The notes under the pieces: model-generated
Told to the model about the DNA's origin: nothing
The model's input: the letters and a program-made list of their open reading frames with translations, nothing else
Database searches by the model: none
Program-made: the position numbers and the translations under genes
Part shown: positions 28,079 through 30,226 of the stretch, one piece after another
How the letters are laid out: each line of letters starts with the position of its first letter
Numbering within the stretch: the first letter of the stretch is position 1
IMG/VR virus record: IMGVR_UViG_3300017613_000880
Location: 1 to 30,226 of that record
From: a virus
DNA length: 30,226 bases
Direction: 5' to 3' (one strand)

Positions 28079-28869
28079 TGGGGCAAATATCTCTAGATAT
28101 AAAGTATGGAAAGAATGACGGCCTAGTATTGTCTCCCGAAGAAGTTCGAGAGAAATATATGTGGGGTGTAAGTGTCAAAGACCAAAATGGTGATGAGATA
28201 CCTGATTCTGTCCTAACATCGTATATTAGAGAAGCCCAAGTTGAGCTAACCAATATGCTTAACTTAAAGTTACAGAAACAAGTAATTGTAGAAGAATTAG
28301 ATTTCAGGCAAGAAGACTTTCGGAGATGGGGATACATTCACTGTACCTATCCCGTAGTCTGCCCTGGAACCTTAGCAGGATTCTTGAATACAGTAAAGCA
28401 AATAGATTACCCGCCAGAGTGGTTATCTTCAAGAAAAATAAATAACAGCGGAGAATTACATCACAGGAACCTATATATAGTTCCCGCAGGAAATGGTACA
28501 GCACATGCAGATGCAGTTGTATACTCAGGAATCATCCCTCAGCTTGGGGTGGTAGGTAGTTCACATATACCTAATTTCTGGGAAGCTAAATACGTAACAG
28601 GATTTGACAGAGTACCAAAAGATATTATAGGGGCAATAGGAAAGATGGCTTCTATCAACATGTTCCATATAGCAGGAGATTTAATATTAGGTGCAGGTAT
28701 TGCATCATTTTCTCTAGGGCTTGATGGATTAAGTCAAAGTATTAGCACCACATCATCTGCAACAAATGCGGGGTATGGTGCGAGAATTACAGGTTATATC
28801 AATGACCTAAAAAGACAAACACCTCAATTAAAGGATTACTATAGAGGGTTTTCATTCGGTGTAATTTAA
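28078..28869 (+). CDS. Head-tail connector / neck protein (263 aa)
   Basis: The N-terminal part LSPEEVREKYMWGV, then SVLTSYIREAQVELTNMLNLKL resembles the helical start of gp6-like connector subunits that stack below the portal. The C-terminal part has FDRVPKDIIGAIGKMASINM, a hydrophobic helix LILGAGIASFSLGLDGLSQS, and YINDLKRQTPQLKDYYRGF. Order (capsid, SAP-like, connector, neck) agrees with this role. Identification rests on order and general shape. Confidence 0.7.
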   Translation: MGQISLDIKYGKNDGLVLSPEEVREKYMWGVSVKDQNGDEIPDSVLTSYIREAQVELTNMLNLKLQKQVIVEELDFRQEDFRRWGYIHCTYPVVCPGTLAGFLNTVKQIDYPPEWLSSRKINNSGELHHRNLYIVPAGNGTAHADAVVYSGIIPQLGVVGSSHIPNFWEAKYVTGFDRVPKDIIGAIGKMASINMFHIAGDLILGAGIASFSLGLDGLSQSISTTSSATNAGYGARITGYINDLKRQTPQLKDYYRGFSFGVI

Positions 28870-28881
28870 TAAAGCTCAGTT

Positions 28882-29718
28882 ATGACTAAGAAGTCAACAC
28901 CCATAATAGCGCAGACGCCTCCTAGCTTAGTAGCAGCACCAGCTATTGAGTTTAGAAAAAATGACTTCGAACAAGCCATTTGGACTAAGGGGTATAGAGT
29001 TATACACGAGAAGGCATTAAAGTGCCCTTGTAAGAGTAAAAACTCAAATCAACAATCAAACTGTAAGAATTGTGGTGGAACAGCATGGATATTCATAAAT
29101 CCAGTTGAGACAAGAGCTATACTGCATTCAATGAATAGAGATACCCAATTTAAAGAGTGGAGCGAAGAAGACGCAGGAAACGTGAATATTTCAATGATGG
29201 ATAAAGACAATTTATCGTTCATGGATAGGATAACGTTAGAGGATGCAAGGGCTGTATTTAGCCAAGCATTACATTTTAAAGAGAAAGACGGAATATTATT
29301 TACATATGCAGCATATAACATTAAAGAAGTGTCCTATATGGGGTTATTCATAGATGTTGATAGTAAGCTGCAAAGATTAGAAGAAGGAACCGATTACACC
29401 CTTGAAGAAACAAATTCAACTTCATGTAAAGGGATATACGGTAACACTATATTTCTAAATGAGAAATATACAAGCATGTGGGGGGCAAGTGGAGAAGATT
29501 TATCAATAACGATAAGATACATTCACGCACCACAATTTTATGTAGTGGACCTCAAGAGAGAGGTAATGACCACGCTTGTTAAGAATAAAGGGAAAGAAGA
29601 AAGCATTTCAATGCCTGTATCTGCAGTAGGTAGAAGAGGTCATTATATTTTAGACAAAGAGAATTTGTCAGAAACTAGGTTAGTAGATAACTCATTCAAT
29701 GACGAATGTAAAACATAA
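28882..29718 (+). CDS. Neck protein with zinc-binding N-terminal segment (278 aa)
   Basis: Residues 46-68 hold C48, C50, C61 and C64 in LKCPCKSKNSNQQSNCKNCG with GTAW after it, a small zinc knuckle that I know from neck or head-completion proteins of larger phages. The rest is beta-rich with LFIDVDSKLQRLEEGTDYTL and ITIRYIHAPQFYVVDL, which suits a ring-forming adaptor. It follows the connector by 12 nt. Confidence 0.7.
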   Translation: MTKKSTPIIAQTPPSLVAAPAIEFRKNDFEQAIWTKGYRVIHEKALKCPCKSKNSNQQSNCKNCGGTAWIFINPVETRAILHSMNRDTQFKEWSEEDAGNVNISMMDKDNLSFMDRITLEDARAVFSQALHFKEKDGILFTYAAYNIKEVSYMGLFIDVDSKLQRLEEGTDYTLEETNSTSCKGIYGNTIFLNEKYTSMWGASGEDLSITIRYIHAPQFYVVDLKREVMTTLVKNKGKEESISMPVSAVGRRGHYILDKENLSETRLVDNSFNDECKT

Positions 29719-29722
29719 AACG

Positions 29723-29953
29723 ATGAATAAAGTAGTAGCACAAACAGCCTCAGTGGAAATAGGTCATAAAGAATTTCCTAAAAACACACTTTACATTGAA
29801 TTAGATGAAGGTGATGTGATAACTGTAAAGACAGTTGCAGAAGGTAAAGTAGTAGGAACAGGTACTTTCGAGAAATGGAAGGCTAGTACAAATGTACCAT
29901 ATGCAACTAAGGCAGCAGCAATAACAGCTATAAGAGCAGCAATATACGCATAA
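29723..29953 (+). CDS. Small beta-rich phage protein, function unknown (76 aa)
   Basis: I chose ATG 29723 (MNKVVAQTASVEIGHKEFPK), 4 nt after the previous stop, over the in-frame ATG at 29699 that lies within the neck gene. The protein has strands LYIELDEGDVITVKTVAEGK and an alanine-rich C-terminal helix. It lies between neck genes and may be a minor structural protein. Confidence 0.65.
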   Translation: MNKVVAQTASVEIGHKEFPKNTLYIELDEGDVITVKTVAEGKVVGTGTFEKWKASTNVPYATKAAAITAIRAAIYA

Positions 29954-29954
29954 G

Positions 29955-30226
29955 ATGATACCTATCATCATAGAACCCGAGTCACTTCCTTTCGGCATAG
30001 CTGGTAATTCAGATATGATAGAAAAGGTTATGGACAGTGTCGTGAAGGATATTACTGCGTCGTTTGCTAGGGAATGGGAGAAAGAAGCACAAAATGCTTT
30101 ACATTCAACTAGAAGCAGATATCTGAATAACTTACATGTTATTGATACAGGGAGAATGGAAGGTGCAGTAGTTCTTGACTACAGCGCTGACCCAATGATT
30201 AGGATGATAGAAGAAGGTGCATCAGC
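29955..30226 (+). CDS. Neck/tail-completion-type protein (partial, 5' part)
   Basis: Opens at ATG 29955, one base after the preceding stop, and runs off the window end after 90 full codons. VKDITASFAREWEKEAQNAL, then VIDTGRMEGAVVLDYS and IRMIEEGASA resemble the start of HK97 gp10-like or neck proteins, which contain a helix followed by TGxxxxS/A and an IEEGxxA motif. The rest of the gene lies beyond the window, so the call is tentative. Confidence 0.6.
   Translation, partial: MIPIIIEPESLPFGIAGNSDMIEKVMDSVVKDITASFAREWEKEAQNALHSTRSRYLNNLHVIDTGRMEGAVVLDYSADPMIRMIEEGAS

Noticed and set aside
1-30226. tRNA genes, CRISPR array, integrase or attachment sites
   Set aside because: The gaps are too short and are explained by promoter-like boxes, palindromes and one terminator; no cloverleaf, regular spacer array or recombinase motif was seen.
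1-30226. Reassigned stop codons (alternative genetic code)
   Set aside because: TGA, TAA and TAG all end genes at sensible places (for example TGA at 18284, 19138 and TAG at 834), so the standard bacterial code fits.

Overview
This window looks like about 30 kb of the structural (late) region of a tailed dsDNA bacteriophage or prophage whose host is probably a member of the Bacteroidota, most likely a flavobacterium. The reasons are: every gene lies on the + strand with 1-35 nt overlaps or very short gaps; AT content is high and AGA is the usual arginine codon; genes lack Shine-Dalgarno sites and instead have A-rich starts; promoter-like boxes resemble the Bacteroidota -7 element TAnnTTTG (here TAnnTTTA); and several protein types (DUF5675-like protein, spanin-like membrane protein, Nudix and tag-bearing virion proteins, prohead protease-scaffold fusion) are familiar from phages of that phylum. 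No terminase, replication gene, integrase, tRNA or CRISPR is visible. Both ends cut through genes.

Layout. 1-2190: small regulatory and nucleic-acid proteins (zinc-ribbon protein, ECF-like sigma factor, small phage protein, AP2-like protein, NinG-like HNH protein). 2218-3925: a promoter-like box, then a small basic protein, a DEDDh exonuclease and two unknowns. 3946-10892: a palindrome plus promoter box, then portal, holin, a 969-aa modular protein, and a lysis group (second small membrane protein, one-TM protein, DUF5675-like protein, candidate spanin). 10902-16021: a second copy of the palindrome plus promoter box, then an AAA+ ATPase, a 57-aa protein, a zinc metalloprotease with a ParB-like C-terminus, a small protein and a MuF-like minor head protein. 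16032-21077: two small virion-type proteins, then a six-gene sugar-modification cassette (two methyltransferases, three glycosyltransferases, one Stealth-like sugar-phosphate transferase) interrupted by the scar of two deleted genes. 21079-27428: a lysine-rich tagged protein, a Nudix-containing scaffold-like protein, a prohead protease-scaffold with a likely internal start, and the major capsid protein with an inserted Ig/FN3-like domain, closed by a strong terminator. 27502-30226: a SAP/HeH-like protein, connector and neck proteins.

The most striking feature is a set of short protein modules (an alpha-helical segment with the pattern I-S-x-x-x-x-E-K-A-x-x-Q-L-D-x-L-I-x-K-S-G, and a beta-like segment GKxKTANGWVYQKKG) re-used in otherwise unrelated proteins: the 969-aa protein, the AAA+ ATPase, the metalloprotease, the lysine-rich protein and the Nudix protein. 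My inference is that these are virion-targeting or prohead-processing tags and that the enzymes carrying them are packaged in the head and delivered with the DNA. The second theme is control: six TAnnTTTA boxes, two of them preceded by the palindrome TTTGCA-N6-TGCAAA, together with a phage-encoded ECF-like sigma factor.
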